Source of the DNA: Poseidonocella sedimentorum
GTDB taxonomy: Bacteria > Pseudomonadota > Alphaproteobacteria > Rhodobacterales > Rhodobacteraceae
Assembly (NCBI RefSeq): GCF_900116005.1
Contig: NZ_FOYI01000018.1
Coordinates: 1-48,662 of the forward strand
Length of the DNA stretch: 48,662 nt
Direction of reading: 5' to 3'
Under the pieces are notes generated by a model. It saw only the letters and a list, made by a program, of their open reading frames with translations. It did no database searches and was not told the DNA's origin. Positions within the stretch are counted from its first letter, which is position 1. The number at the start of each line of letters is the position of its first letter. Positions 1-7,295 of the stretch are shown piece by piece. The position numbers and the translations under genes were made by a program.

Positions 1-16
1 CCGTGCCCCTTCCGAA

Positions 17-41
17 GTCGAGAGGGGACACTCCTCTCGAC
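17..41. terminator. hairpin at left edge of window
   Basis: Perfect 9-bp inverted repeat (GTCGAGAGG at 17-25, CCTCTCGAC at 33-41) with a 7-nt loop, followed on the plus strand by a run of C rather than T. It may terminate a gene lying outside the window; no T tract supports a classical intrinsic terminator. Confidence 0.4.
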
Positions 42-75
42 GCTCCCCCCCCCCAACCCAACAAGAATGACCGGA

Positions 76-143
76 CCGGGAAGCAGGGCCTGGCCCTTTC
101 CGCCGTGCGCGCGCCTTGTGACGCGCACGACGGAAGGTCCCGG
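76..143. repeat. long structured leader upstream of the PemK-like gene
   Basis: Nested inverted repeats: CGTGCGCG (104-111) pairs with CGCGCACG (122-129) around a 10-nt loop; CCTTTCCG (95-102) pairs with CGGAAGG (131-137) with one bulged T; CCGGGA (76-81) pairs with TCCCGG (138-143). This is about 20 bp of stem in total, ending 60 nt before the PemK-like start codon. It could be a terminator for an upstream gene or a structured 5' UTR; the sequence does not decide. Confidence 0.45.
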
Positions 144-202
144 CCGATAGAATAGAGGGAAGATCGGGCGCGTCGGACATCCACAATTCAAGGACACCGA
201 CA

Positions 203-760
203 ATGCTCGACAGCACCCAGACCACCTTCGCGATGACCCCGGCCTGGCAGGACCACATCTCGCCCGGCGACATCGTCTCGTTTCGCTTTCCGCTCGCCGA
301 GGAGGGCCATACCGGGCGTCCGAAGGCGCGGCCCTGCCTCATCCTCGACATCGAGGAGCATGGCGGCAAGCACTATGCGCTGCTTGCCTACGGCACCACC
401 TCCCGCCGGCGTTCCAATGTTGGCTACGAGGTTCATGTCCGCCGCCGGACAGACTTCCTCTCGGCGGGACTGAACGAGCCGACGCGATTCGTAGGCGCGC
501 GCCGGTTGCTTGTGCCGTTGAACCACAGCGGCTTCTCCGTGTGCCGGGCCACCGGCTCCGCCGTCCTCGGACGCCTCAGCGGCGCCCCGTTCAGGGCGAT
601 GAATGCCCTGCGCGGTCGCATCCACGCGGAACGCGATATCGCCGCCAGCTATCGGTCCCGGCAGCGCCGGCGGTCCGGTGGAATGCGAGGCCGGGAGGTC
701 GTGGTGGAGCGGCTCACGCGACGACGTGCTGCTCCCATCGGAAAGGTGGTGCAGGGATGA
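203..760 (+). CDS. PemK/MazF-like growth-inhibitor family protein
   Basis: 185 aa. Residues about 19-110 fit the PemK/MazF fold pattern: a GDIVSFRFP start like the family's GDIV-x-FP, then KARPCLIL, the strand-turn that in MazF carries the conserved RP, then a further strand (YALLAYGTT). Family members are usually mRNA interferases neutralised by a small antitoxin encoded just upstream; none is visible here, and the first 200 nt of the window hold no ORF. The basic C-terminal part (about 125-185, Arg-rich) goes beyond the roughly 110-aa core. An AAGGA ribosome site lies 8 nt before the ATG. The stop overlaps the next start (ATGA at 757-760), so the two genes are translationally coupled. Catalytic competence cannot be judged from the motif alone; it may be an inactive family member. 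Confidence 0.6.
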   Translation: MLDSTQTTFAMTPAWQDHISPGDIVSFRFPLAEEGHTGRPKARPCLILDIEEHGGKHYALLAYGTTSRRRSNVGYEVHVRRRTDFLSAGLNEPTRFVGARRLLVPLNHSGFSVCRATGSAVLGRLSGAPFRAMNALRGRIHAERDIAASYRSRQRRRSGGMRGREVVVERLTRRRAAPIGKVVQG

Positions 761-1206
761 CCGGGTTTTTGCCGTTGAGCCTCTTGGAGCAGCAGGTCGG
801 GCTCGTCCGCGGCGTCCTCGAGCGGCGATCCGGAATGGGTCGGCACCTGAGCGACCGGGTGATCCCTCATCTCAGCCCCGGTGCGCAGGATGCGGTGAGG
901 AAGGCCGCCGAGCTCCTCGAAAAGGAAAGCGGCGTCGACGAGACCCTCGCGCATGTCCTCGCTACAGCGATCTCGGAGATCCGCGACGGGATCAAGGCCG
1001 GGACATTCGAAGAGAAAACCGCCATCCCGCAGGAGCGCCTGATCGGCTGCGCCGAGGCATTCGATACCCAGCGGCGGCTCACGCCGGAGGCAGAGGCGCT
1101 CCAAGCTGCCCTCCCGCCGCTCGAGGTGCTGTGTCGTGCCGTCCGGACGGCCATCGACTTCGCTGACGCCGTGAAGCTGAGCTTGCGGATGCTCGACCAA
1201 AAATGA
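757..1206 (+). CDS. hypothetical helical protein coupled to the PemK-like gene
   Basis: 149 aa, not recognised. Start chosen because its ATG overlaps the TGA of the preceding gene, and GCAGGG lies just upstream. The sequence is mostly amphipathic helix, moderately acidic, with no membrane segment and no signal peptide. It does not resemble the common MazE, PemI or AbrB antitoxins, which are shorter and usually precede the toxin. Its coupling to the PemK-like gene suggests a functional partner, which is inference only. A strong hairpin (1210-1232) begins 4 nt after its stop, so the pair looks like a complete two-gene unit. Confidence 0.6.
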   Translation: MTGFLPLSLLEQQVGLVRGVLERRSGMGRHLSDRVIPHLSPGAQDAVRKAAELLEKESGVDETLAHVLATAISEIRDGIKAGTFEEKTAIPQERLIGCAEAFDTQRRLTPEAEALQAALPPLEVLCRAVRTAIDFADAVKLSLRMLDQK

Positions 1207-1209
1207 TCC

Positions 1210-1232
1210 GACGGCGCCCACCGGGCGCCGTC
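1210..1232 (+). terminator. hairpin ending the PemK-like two-gene unit
   Basis: Perfect 10-bp stem, GACGGCGCCC (1210-1219) and GGGCGCCGTC (1223-1232), with a 3-nt loop, directly after the stop at 1206. It is followed by CCTTGAGG and a second 6-bp hairpin (1239-1254). The U tract is weak. Confidence 0.6.
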
Positions 1233-1358
1233 CCTTGAGGGGCCGGGAGGCCCCGGCGCCGGGACTGGATCCCCCGGCATTCGGCGCGCCGGTGATGATC
1301 AACACTCCTTCGCTGCTACGAAGCTGCCGGCGCGCCACCAACCTCACAGGACAAACCG

Positions 1359-1469
1359 ATGAAATACTGCACCCGCGCCCATGTCTGGCTGCGCCGAAAC
1401 ATCGTGCGCGTCGCGATTGTCGTGCTGTTGATCGTCCACGGCGCTCTGCTGTTCTATCCGGGCCCGTAG
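1359..1469 (+). CDS. possible 36-aa single-pass membrane peptide
   Basis: ATG at 1359 preceded by CACAGG. The reading frame gives a basic N-terminus (MKYCTRAHVWLRRN), then about 16 hydrophobic residues (IVRVAIVVLLIVHGALL), then YPGP and TAG at 1467. This fits a small inner-membrane peptide. No family is recognised, and an open frame this short could occur by chance. Confidence 0.35.
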   Translation: MKYCTRAHVWLRRNIVRVAIVVLLIVHGALLFYPGP

Positions 1470-1556
1470 GCGAGGTGGGGTGCGCGCTTTTTGGGTCATC
1501 GGGATGCGCGGGAAGACCTCGCTACCGACGAAATACCGGCGCGGGCGCAAGAGAAT

Positions 1557-1578
1557 GTGGAGCAAAAAGTGGAGCAAA
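1557..1578. repeat. short tandem direct repeat beside tRNA-Ser
   Basis: GTGGAGCAAA occurs twice with a 12-nt period (1557-1566 and 1569-1578), in an AT-richer patch about 80 nt beyond the 3' end of the tRNA gene. Small direct repeats of this sort are common near integration sites, but no integrase gene lies in the window. Confidence 0.35.
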
Positions 1579-1655
1579 TTTTTCGGGAAATGATCACACT
1601 ATGCAACCAAATACCTTGTTTTTCTGGCCTTGCGTCGCGCGCAAGGGGCAGAAAG

Positions 1656-1745
1656 TGGCGGAGACGAAGGGATTCGAACCCTCGAGACGGTTTCCCGCCT
1701 ACTCCCTTAGCAGGGGAGCGCCTTCGACCACTCGGCCACGTCTCC
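1656..1745 (-). tRNA. tRNA-Ser(GCU)
   Basis: Read on the minus strand this is a class II tRNA of 90 nt including an encoded CCA (TGG at 1656-1658 on the plus strand). The acceptor stem is GGAGACG/CGTCTCC with discriminator G, the anticodon stem CTCCC/GGGAG encloses the loop CTGCTAA, and the anticodon GCT lies at 1709-1711. A long variable arm and a TTCGAAT T-loop are present. It decodes AGC/AGU. Confidence 0.96.
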
Positions 1746-1882
1746 GACGACGCGTATATCCAAGCCAACTTGGGGATTACAAGGCCATTCTGCATGGCGC
1801 GGCAAAAACCTCGGTGGAGCCCTGAGCCGGTTCGGATCGGGGTGGTTGGGACGGACACGCGGCGTCAGGCGCGTCTCTGCGC

Positions 1883-2239
1883 TCAGTCAGACAGGCACAG
1901 TTTGTTGCCGTCCAGATCCCTCACATAGGCGGAGAATTTCGGGCCTCGCTGGTTGGGCGCGCCCTCGCTGGTTCCGCCGAGCTCGAGAGCCAGGGCGTGC
2001 ATTCGATCGACGTCGTCGCGGGTGCCGACGCAGAAGCCGACCATGGTGCCGTTGCCGTTGGTGGCCGGTTTTTCGTCGAAGGGTTTCGCGACTGCGAAGG
2101 CGAAATCCTCGCCGAGCCAGTAGGTCATGCGGTCCGACGGGGACATGGTCTGCAGGCCGGCATTGGCGAAAAGCGCATCGTAGAAGGCTTTGGCGGCGGC
2201 CATGTCGTTGGTGCCGACGACGACGTAGTTCATTTTCAT
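1883..2239 (-). CDS. VOC (glyoxalase/bleomycin-resistance fold) family protein
   Basis: 118 aa, a single vicinal-oxygen-chelate unit of typical size. It opens with a beta strand and helix (MNYVVVGTNDMAAAKAFYDALF) and closes with the family's C-terminal pattern YVRDLDGNKLCLSD, where the metal-ligand glutamate is usually found; here that position reads D-G-N-K-L, so metal binding is uncertain. An internal strand-helix (MVGFCVGTRDDVDRMHALALELGG) matches the second half of the fold. GGAG lies 8 nt upstream of the start. It is 50 nt downstream of the quinone oxidoreductase gene on the same strand and is probably cotranscribed. The substrate is unknown. Confidence 0.8.
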   Translation of the reverse strand: MKMNYVVVGTNDMAAAKAFYDALFANAGLQTMSPSDRMTYWLGEDFAFAVAKPFDEKPATNGNGTMVGFCVGTRDDVDRMHALALELGGTSEGAPNQRGPKFSAYVRDLDGNKLCLSD

Positions 2240-2289
2240 AGCAAGGTCTCCGATGGAAACAGGATCTCGGTCGCGAGTGTACCGCAGGG

Positions 2290-3282
2290 TCAGACGACGA
2301 CAACATTGCCCCGTTTGTGTCCGGTTTCGACAAAGGTATGCGCCTCCACGAGCTCGGTCAGGGGGTAGATCCGGTCCATGACGGGGGCGAGGCGGTCTTC
2401 TTCGATCAGCGTCAGGATCTCCGACAGCATGGCCCGCAGGCGCGAGGGTTTTTCCAGACCGGCGGCGGCAAAGACGGATTTCTTCGTGCCGAAAAGACCG
2501 GTCAGCAGGACGGCGGGCAGGCGGCTCAGCGTCAGGACCGGGCAGAGGTAGGCCCCCGTGTTCGCGAGTGCGGGTTTGGCCGCCGAGAAGGTCGCGACGC
2601 CAACCGTGTCGAAGATCACGTCGTATCCGGCGCCGGGGCGGAGGGCCTCTTCGCTGGTGTAGTCGATCACGTGGCTGGCCCCGAGCGAGGCGACAAGGCT
2701 TGCGTTGCGCGGGCTGGTGGTGGCGCTCACCTCAGCCCCGAGATGGGCGGCGATCTGCACGGCGGCGGTGCCGAGGCTGCCGGATCCGCCGAGGATCAGG
2801 ACGCGGTCGCCGCGTTTGACGCGGGCGAGGGTCCGCAGGAAATGCCAGGAGGTCAGCACGCCGTCACACAGGACCGCCGCGTCCTCATGGGACAGCGCGT
2901 CCGGTTTGGGCATCAAGACGCCGTTTTCATCAAGGCAGATGTGGCTCGCATTGGCGCCGAATTGCAGTCCGGCCTCGCCGAACACCCTGTCGCCTGGCGC
3001 GAAGCGGCGGACATTGGCGCCGACCGCGATCACCTCGCCGGACAGGCCCGTGCCGGAGAGCCCGTTGCGCGGGCGGCGCAGGCCAAGGAACGGGCGCGCG
3101 AAGAGCGGCTCGCCCCTGCGCATCATCCCGTCGGCGCGCGTCACGGCGGAGGCATCGATGCGGATCAGGATCTCGGTCGGGCCCGGCTCCGGCATCGGCA
3201 GCGTGACCGGGGTCAGGATTTCGGGGCGGCCGTAGCGCGGTATGTGCCAGGCCGTACGTGTCGCAGTCATGGTCGCAGTCAT
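2290..3282 (-). CDS. NADPH:quinone reductase-like zinc-independent MDR protein
   Basis: 330 aa, medium-chain dehydrogenase/reductase superfamily. The N-terminal GroES-like domain includes the GDRVFGEAG turn; the Rossmann domain has VLILGGSGSLGTAAVQIA; the C-terminus ends with the family's HKRGNVVVV. There is no structural zinc Cys cluster, as expected for quinone oxidoreductases and enoyl reductases. The start is fixed by a strong AAAGGAGGT 6 nt upstream of the ATG at 3282; a second in-frame ATG lies four codons later. It is divergent from a LysR gene (109-nt gap), a layout typical of LysR-regulated redox genes, and probably cotranscribed with the downstream VOC gene. The substrate is not readable. 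Confidence 0.85.
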   Translation of the reverse strand: MTATMTATRTAWHIPRYGRPEILTPVTLPMPEPGPTEILIRIDASAVTRADGMMRRGEPLFARPFLGLRRPRNGLSGTGLSGEVIAVGANVRRFAPGDRVFGEAGLQFGANASHICLDENGVLMPKPDALSHEDAAVLCDGVLTSWHFLRTLARVKRGDRVLILGGSGSLGTAAVQIAAHLGAEVSATTSPRNASLVASLGASHVIDYTSEEALRPGAGYDVIFDTVGVATFSAAKPALANTGAYLCPVLTLSRLPAVLLTGLFGTKKSVFAAAGLEKPSRLRAMLSEILTLIEEDRLAPVMDRIYPLTELVEAHTFVETGHKRGNVVVV

Positions 3283-3328
3283 CGGGGGACCTCCTTTGGC
3301 TTTTGGGCTCGCCGAAGGACGTAACGGT

Positions 3329-3357
3329 TTTGTTTTGATCCGGGGAGTGACTATAAT
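3329..3357 (+). promoter_or_regulatory. putative LysR gene promoter
   Basis: A consensus-like -10 element TATAAT (3352-3357) lies 35 nt before the LysR start at 3392; a poor -35 (TTTGTT, 3329-3334) sits 17 nt upstream. It lies in the shared divergent region where a LysR protein would bind, though no clean T-N11-A dyad was found. Confidence 0.4.
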
Positions 3358-3391
3358 AGACCGTAGTGGTTCACAAGCGATCCGGGATATC

Positions 3392-4273
3392 ATGGATTGG
3401 AAATCTCTTCCCGCCTTTCTGGCGGTTTCGCGCGCGGGCTCGCTTCGGGCGGCGGCCGAGCAACTCGGCGGCACCCATGCGACCTTGCGCCGGCAGGTCG
3501 AGGCGCTGGAGGCGCAGCTCGGCACGCAGCTGTTTCGGCGGGGTGCGGACGGGCTGACGCTGACCGCCGCCGGGCGAAGGCTCCTGCCGCAGGCGCTCGA
3601 AGCGGAGGCGGCGCTTCTCAAGGGGTTCAACGCGGTTCAGGGGCTTGACCGTGAGGCCGCGGGGCGCATTCGTCTTTCTGCCGATCCGATGACGGCGCAT
3701 TACCTGCTCGCTCCGGTTCTGGCCGATTTCGCCGCGCTCTACCCCGAGATCGAGATCGAACTGCGCCTTGGCTACGCGCTCGATTCCATCGCGCGCAACG
3801 AGACGGATGTCTCGATCCGCCATGTCACCGCGATTGACGACGACGCCGTGGGGCGCAAGCTGTTCCCGCTGTCTATCAGTGTGATGGCCTCGCGCGCCTA
3901 TATCGACCGCGCCCTGCCATCGGCGGGCCGCAAGGGGCAGGGGCTGAGCTGGATCGGGTATGGCGATGTGCCCGAGTTGGCCGAGATGATCGCGGCCTCG
4001 GCCTTTCCCGAGGCGCGGATACGACACTCTGTGCCCGATCCCGAAATGCATCTGCACCTCGCGCGGGCCGGGGCGGGGATGAGCTTCCTCGCGTCCTGGG
4101 TCAGCTCGGTCTTCCCCGAGCTGCAACGCGTCCCGGGCACTGAACCAGACCAGCGCCGCGCCACCTGGGTGCTGCTGCACGGTGAGCTGCGCCGGGTCCG
4201 CCGGGTGCGGCTCTTCGTGGATTATCTGTGTGATGCGCTCATGGAGCGCCGGGCGGCGTTCGTCGGCGCATAG
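3392..4273 (+). CDS. LysR-family transcriptional regulator
   Basis: 293 aa. The winged HTH at 1-60 (FLAVSRAGSLRAAAEQLGG, then RRQVEALEAQLGTQLFRR) is the canonical LysR N-terminus, followed by a periplasmic-binding-like effector domain (from about residue 90, RIRLSADPMTAHYLLAPVL). ATG 3392 was chosen because LysR proteins begin at this point; the open frame extends 50 codons further upstream but runs through the divergent promoter region. It probably controls the adjacent quinone oxidoreductase and VOC genes. The effector domain has an atypical end (FLASWVSSVFPELQRV), placing it in the less studied short LysR group. Confidence 0.85.
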   Translation: MDWKSLPAFLAVSRAGSLRAAAEQLGGTHATLRRQVEALEAQLGTQLFRRGADGLTLTAAGRRLLPQALEAEAALLKGFNAVQGLDREAAGRIRLSADPMTAHYLLAPVLADFAALYPEIEIELRLGYALDSIARNETDVSIRHVTAIDDDAVGRKLFPLSISVMASRAYIDRALPSAGRKGQGLSWIGYGDVPELAEMIAASAFPEARIRHSVPDPEMHLHLARAGAGMSFLASWVSSVFPELQRVPGTEPDQRRATWVLLHGELRRVRRVRLFVDYLCDALMERRAAFVGA

Positions 4274-4294
4274 CGCCCGCGCCTTGCTCGCCGC

Positions 4295-4846
4295 TCAGTC
4301 CCGCTTGTCGCGCTCTGTCCCCGGTGCCGCGTCGCCGTTCTGCTCGATATCGGCGATGTACCGCTTCATCTCGGCGATTTCGCTGCGCTGTGTCTCCGCG
4401 ATCGCCTCGGACAGGGCCCGAACCCGCGGGTCCGACAGGTTGGCGCGCTCGCTGGTCAGGATCGCGATGGAGTGGTGCGGGATCATCGCCTTCATCCAGG
4501 CGATGTCGCCGACCGTATCCTGCGACCGGACGAAATAGACCCCCGCCGCAAAGGCGATCCCCGCGCCGGCAAAGATCGCGATGTTCGCATTCCGGTTCGA
4601 ATACATGCCGAGCATGAAGGCGAGCATGACCACCGCCATCATCCCGCCCATATAGAGCGCCATCCACATGCGCGTCTGCGAGAGGAAGACGTGATCAAGC
4701 GCATAGGTGTTGAGGTACATCAGCCCGTACATCACCACCGTCGATGTGGCGATCATCGCGAAGAACCGCCCGTATTTGCCGCCCTTGCCTTGGCGATCGT
4801 GGTGCGCCGGGCGCGATGCCCCCGTGCAATCATCCGGCTGTGCCAT
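4295..4846 (-). CDS. DUF305 domain membrane protein
   Basis: 183 aa. A hydrophilic N-terminus of about 25 residues is followed by three predicted membrane helices (about 28-48, 60-82, 86-108), the middle one Met-rich (MGGMMAVVMLAFMLGM). The C-terminal domain (115-170) carries the DUF305 hallmark WMKAMIPHHSIAILTSERA and a long amphipathic helix ending in MKRYIADIE. DUF305 proteins are ferritin-like four-helix units often found near copper or metal resistance genes; none lies nearby here. Soluble secreted DUF305 proteins are common, and the three-helix anchored architecture is a known variant. Function unknown, possibly metal-related. Confidence 0.75.
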   Translation of the reverse strand: MAQPDDCTGASRPAHHDRQGKGGKYGRFFAMIATSTVVMYGLMYLNTYALDHVFLSQTRMWMALYMGGMMAVVMLAFMLGMYSNRNANIAIFAGAGIAFAAGVYFVRSQDTVGDIAWMKAMIPHHSIAILTSERANLSDPRVRALSEAIAETQRSEIAEMKRYIADIEQNGDAAPGTERDKRD

Positions 4847-4946
4847 TTCCGTATCTCTTCGATCTGTTCACGCAAGACCAACGGGAGGACGGACCACGGG
4901 TTCCGCAAAGCGCCGGAAAATATCCGGTCGGCGACAGGGCTGGCGT

Positions 4947-5210
4947 TCAGCCGGCGGAGGTCGGCGGGGCGAGCTTGTAGACCCCTTCGGGCAGATCGAG
5001 CGCCGCGCCGAGGTCACGCAGCTGGGCCATCGACAGGGTGATCTTCTGGACGGTGTCGGTGCGCGGATCATATTGCTCGATCGTGACGCATTCCTCGAAC
5101 GCGTTGATCGAGATATCTTCCTGAAGCGTCGGCGGGCCTTCGTCGACGAGGGTGATGACGGTTGAGTCGAATTCGTGCTCGATGCTGAACATGGGGTCAG
5201 AGTAGGGCAT
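4947..5210 (-). CDS. hypothetical protein, small acidic
   Basis: 87 aa if started at 5210, or 81 aa from the internal ATG at 5192 (MFSIEHEFDST); no convincing Shine-Dalgarno separates the two. The protein is acidic, strand-rich (DSTVITLVDEGP, ECVTIEQYDPRTDTVQKITLS) and ends LDLPEGVYKLAPP, without membrane segment or cysteine pair. It has the codon pattern of its neighbours and no better ORF overlaps it. The function is not recognised. Confidence 0.65.
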   Translation of the reverse strand: MPYSDPMFSIEHEFDSTVITLVDEGPPTLQEDISINAFEECVTIEQYDPRTDTVQKITLSMAQLRDLGAALDLPEGVYKLAPPTSAG

Positions 5211-5301
5211 GGCGCCGGGGATGCAATGGGCGATGCGGGGGCACTTGGCGCGGGGGCGGGGACTGCGCTATGTCTGGCGGAGACATTCGAAAGGACGATC
5301 C

Positions 5302-6021
5302 ATGCGCATCACTTCCATCTTGCTGGCCGGCGCGCTTCTCTTGTCGGGCTGCGGAGCGGTTACAGTGTCGACACCCTCTGGCGGGACGGGCGGCGGAGAG
5401 GCCCCGTCGAGCCCCGTCCGCGCGGTCTCCGCCGAGACCGCGACGCGTAATTTCAGCGCGGTGGTGCGCAGTGTGGAGCCGGTGGCCGAGAGCGAATGCC
5501 GCCGCCGCACCAGCGGGGTGAACTGCGATTTCCGCATCCTCGTCGATGACCGCGCCGGGGTGCAGGCCAATGCGTTCCAGACACTGGACGAAAACGGCCG
5601 GCCGATCGTCGTCTTTACCGTGCCGCTGATCCTCGCGGCGGAGAACCGCGACGAACTGGCCTTTGTCCTCGGCCATGAGACGGCGCATCACATCGCGGGC
5701 CATATCCGCCGCCAGCAGGGCGTGGCAACGCTTGGCGCGGCGGCGCTCGGCGGGATTGCGGCCATGACCGGCGCAAGCTCCAGCGGGGTCGAGGCGGCGC
5801 AGCGGCTGGGTGCGCAGGTCGGCGGCCGGATCTACTCCAAGGACTTCGAGCTGGAGGCCGACGCGCTCGGCACGGTCATCACCGATGCCGCGGGCTACGA
5901 TCCGGTGCGCGGCGCGCTGTTCTTCAACCGTATCCCCGATCCCGGCGATCGGTTCCTCGGCACCCACCCGCCCAACGCGCAGCGCATGGAGATCGTCCGG
6001 CGCACGGCCGCGGCGCTCTGA
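5302..6021 (+). CDS. M48-family metallopeptidase lipoprotein
   Basis: 239 aa. An N-terminal lipoprotein signal ends with the lipobox LLSGC (Cys17), so the mature protein should be anchored in a periplasm-facing membrane. The zinc motif HETAHH (His125, Glu126, His129) and the downstream third ligand in ELEAD (Glu185) define an M48/Ste24-like gluzincin, close in layout to the periplasmic LoiP/BepA-like proteases. Between the two motifs lies a Gly/Ala-rich hydrophobic stretch (VATLGAAALGGIAAMTGA). It ends with GTHPPNAQRMEIV, matching the M48 C-terminal THP motif. The start was chosen at 5302 because it yields the signal peptide and follows AAGGACG; upstream codons in frame do not look like protein. 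It probably acts in outer-membrane protein quality control. Confidence 0.85.
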   Translation: MRITSILLAGALLLSGCGAVTVSTPSGGTGGGEAPSSPVRAVSAETATRNFSAVVRSVEPVAESECRRRTSGVNCDFRILVDDRAGVQANAFQTLDENGRPIVVFTVPLILAAENRDELAFVLGHETAHHIAGHIRRQQGVATLGAAALGGIAAMTGASSSGVEAAQRLGAQVGGRIYSKDFELEADALGTVITDAAGYDPVRGALFFNRIPDPGDRFLGTHPPNAQRMEIVRRTAAAL

Positions 6022-6134
6022 GAGAGGGCGATCCGGGCGCGCGGGGGGCCATCCGCGGCCATGGCCAAATGGGCGGAATAGAAGCAATTTTTCCGGCTCG
6101 GTGAAAATTCAGCGCCGTTTTTAGGGTTTGAAAA

Positions 6135-6163
6135 TTGCCGCGCGTCAAACTCTCGTCTAAGAT
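6135..6163 (+). promoter_or_regulatory. putative promoter of the LacI regulator gene
   Basis: TTGCCG (6135-6140) and TAAGAT (6158-6163) are separated by 17 nt and lie 48 nt before the regulator's ATG. The spacer begins CGCGCGT, the same heptamer found in the candidate operator before smoE (7278-7285), which would suit autoregulation. Confidence 0.45.
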
Positions 6164-6210
6164 CGCGCTGGTCGCATAAGACGGCGGGGGGAGGGAGCGC
6201 TGGCAATCCG

Positions 6211-7242
6211 ATGAGCAATACGAAGATCAGAAACATGGATGAGTTTGCCGCGATGAGCGGCATCTCACGCCCGACGCTTTCGAAGTATTTCAACGACCCG
6301 ACAAGCGTCCGATCCTCGACGCGCCAGCGGATTGAGAGCGCGCTCGCCGATGTCGATTATCGCCCCAACATGTATGCGATCAACCAGAACCGCCGGATGA
6401 CCAACAACATCGGCATCGTGGTGCCCTATCTTGCCGACCCGTTCTTCGCCGAGATCGCCCGCGTCATGGAGCAGCACGTGATCGACGCCGGGTTCCGCCC
6501 GGTCCTGCTCGGCTCGCACGGGCTGCCAAGCCAGGAGATCGAGAACCTCGACAACCTGCGCCTTGTCAAACCCGCCGGGGTTTTGCTTGCGCCCCTGGGG
6601 CGGACCTCCGAACTGGACCGGATCGCGGATTTCTGCGCCGATGTGCCCACCGTGTTCTTCGATGCCAACATCGAGCCGCTGGGCGAGGCGTTTTCCGGCT
6701 CCGACAACATGCAGAGCATCGGGCTCATCGTCGATTATCTTTGCCGGACGGGCGAGCCGCCGGTGTTCTTCGAAATGAAGACCCCCTCCAACCCCAACGC
6801 CTACAAACGGCGCAATGCCTATGTGGCGGCGATGGAGCGACTGGGGCAGGAGCCCCATCTGGTGCAGGTCGAGGGCGAGGGCTGGGACTTCGAGAATATC
6901 GGCTTCACCGGCGCGCAGGCGGTCTTGTCCAGCCGGGGGCTGCCCAGCAACACGCTTTTGTGCAGCAATGATCGGCTTGCGATCGGGTTGCTCGCGGCGG
7001 CCTACCAGCTCGGGTTCCGGGTGGGGCAGGGGGAGGGCTGCGCGCTGCGCGTCGCGGGGCACGACGATCATCCCTTCTCGCGCTACACCTGTCCGGCGCT
7101 GACCACCGTGTCTCAGGATTACAGCGCAATCGCGACCCGTGCCGCCGAGGTTCTGTTCGGCATTATCGAGTCGGGGCACCGCCCTGATCAGAAGCTGGAA
7201 AGCCATTTCGAAGGCCGACTTATCATGCGGGGCTCCGCTTAA
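6211..7242 (+). CDS. LacI-family regulator of the polyol operon
   Basis: 343 aa. The DNA-binding domain occupies residues 7-60 (helix-turn-helix around FAAMSGISRPTLSKYFNDP, hinge region RPNMYAINQNRR), followed by a type I periplasmic-binding-like effector domain (IGIVVPYLADPFFAEIARVME). The HTH reads SRPTLSKY rather than the usual SxxTVSR, a shift that may alter operator preference. GGGGGGAGGGAG precedes the ATG. It sits 116 nt upstream of smoE on the same strand. In Rhodobacter sphaeroides the smo operon has its own regulator; by position this LacI protein is the likely controller, with a polyol or sugar as inducer (inference). Confidence 0.88.
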   Translation: MSNTKIRNMDEFAAMSGISRPTLSKYFNDPTSVRSSTRQRIESALADVDYRPNMYAINQNRRMTNNIGIVVPYLADPFFAEIARVMEQHVIDAGFRPVLLGSHGLPSQEIENLDNLRLVKPAGVLLAPLGRTSELDRIADFCADVPTVFFDANIEPLGEAFSGSDNMQSIGLIVDYLCRTGEPPVFFEMKTPSNPNAYKRRNAYVAAMERLGQEPHLVQVEGEGWDFENIGFTGAQAVLSSRGLPSNTLLCSNDRLAIGLLAAAYQLGFRVGQGEGCALRVAGHDDHPFSRYTCPALTTVSQDYSAIATRAAEVLFGIIESGHRPDQKLESHFEGRLIMRGSA

Positions 7243-7255
7243 GTCACTGACTTAA
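7239..7255. promoter_or_regulatory. perfect 17-nt dyad overlapping the LacI stop codon
   Basis: TTAAGTCACTGACTTAA is an exact inverted repeat with one central base; its second to fourth bases are the TAA stop of the regulator gene. It lies 40 nt upstream of the putative smo -35 box. The 1-nt centre and AT-rich arms suit a protein-binding dyad better than a terminator hairpin. Confidence 0.4.
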
Positions 7256-7274
7256 ATCCGAAAAATTAAAAAAA

Positions 7275-7288
7275 TTAACGCGCGTAAA
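7275..7288. promoter_or_regulatory. candidate LacI-type operator before smoE
   Basis: A core ACGCGCGT (7278-7285) is a perfect palindrome with the central CG typical of LacI-family sites, flanked by TT and AA one base out (one mismatched pair). It lies just upstream of the putative -35 box. Confidence 0.4.
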
Positions 7289-7295
7289 AAATAAA

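Noticed and set aside
1491-1928. 145-aa plus-strand ORF across the tRNA gene
   Set aside because: It translates the complement of tRNA-Ser; overlap with a well-folded tRNA makes it spurious.
3242-3391. 50-codon N-terminal extension of the LysR gene
   Set aside because: It crosses the divergent promoter and the ribosome site of the opposite gene; LysR proteins begin at MDWKSLPAFLAV.
7239-7255. terminator for the LacI gene
   Set aside because: A 1-nt centre and AT-rich arms make a poor RNA hairpin, and no T run follows.
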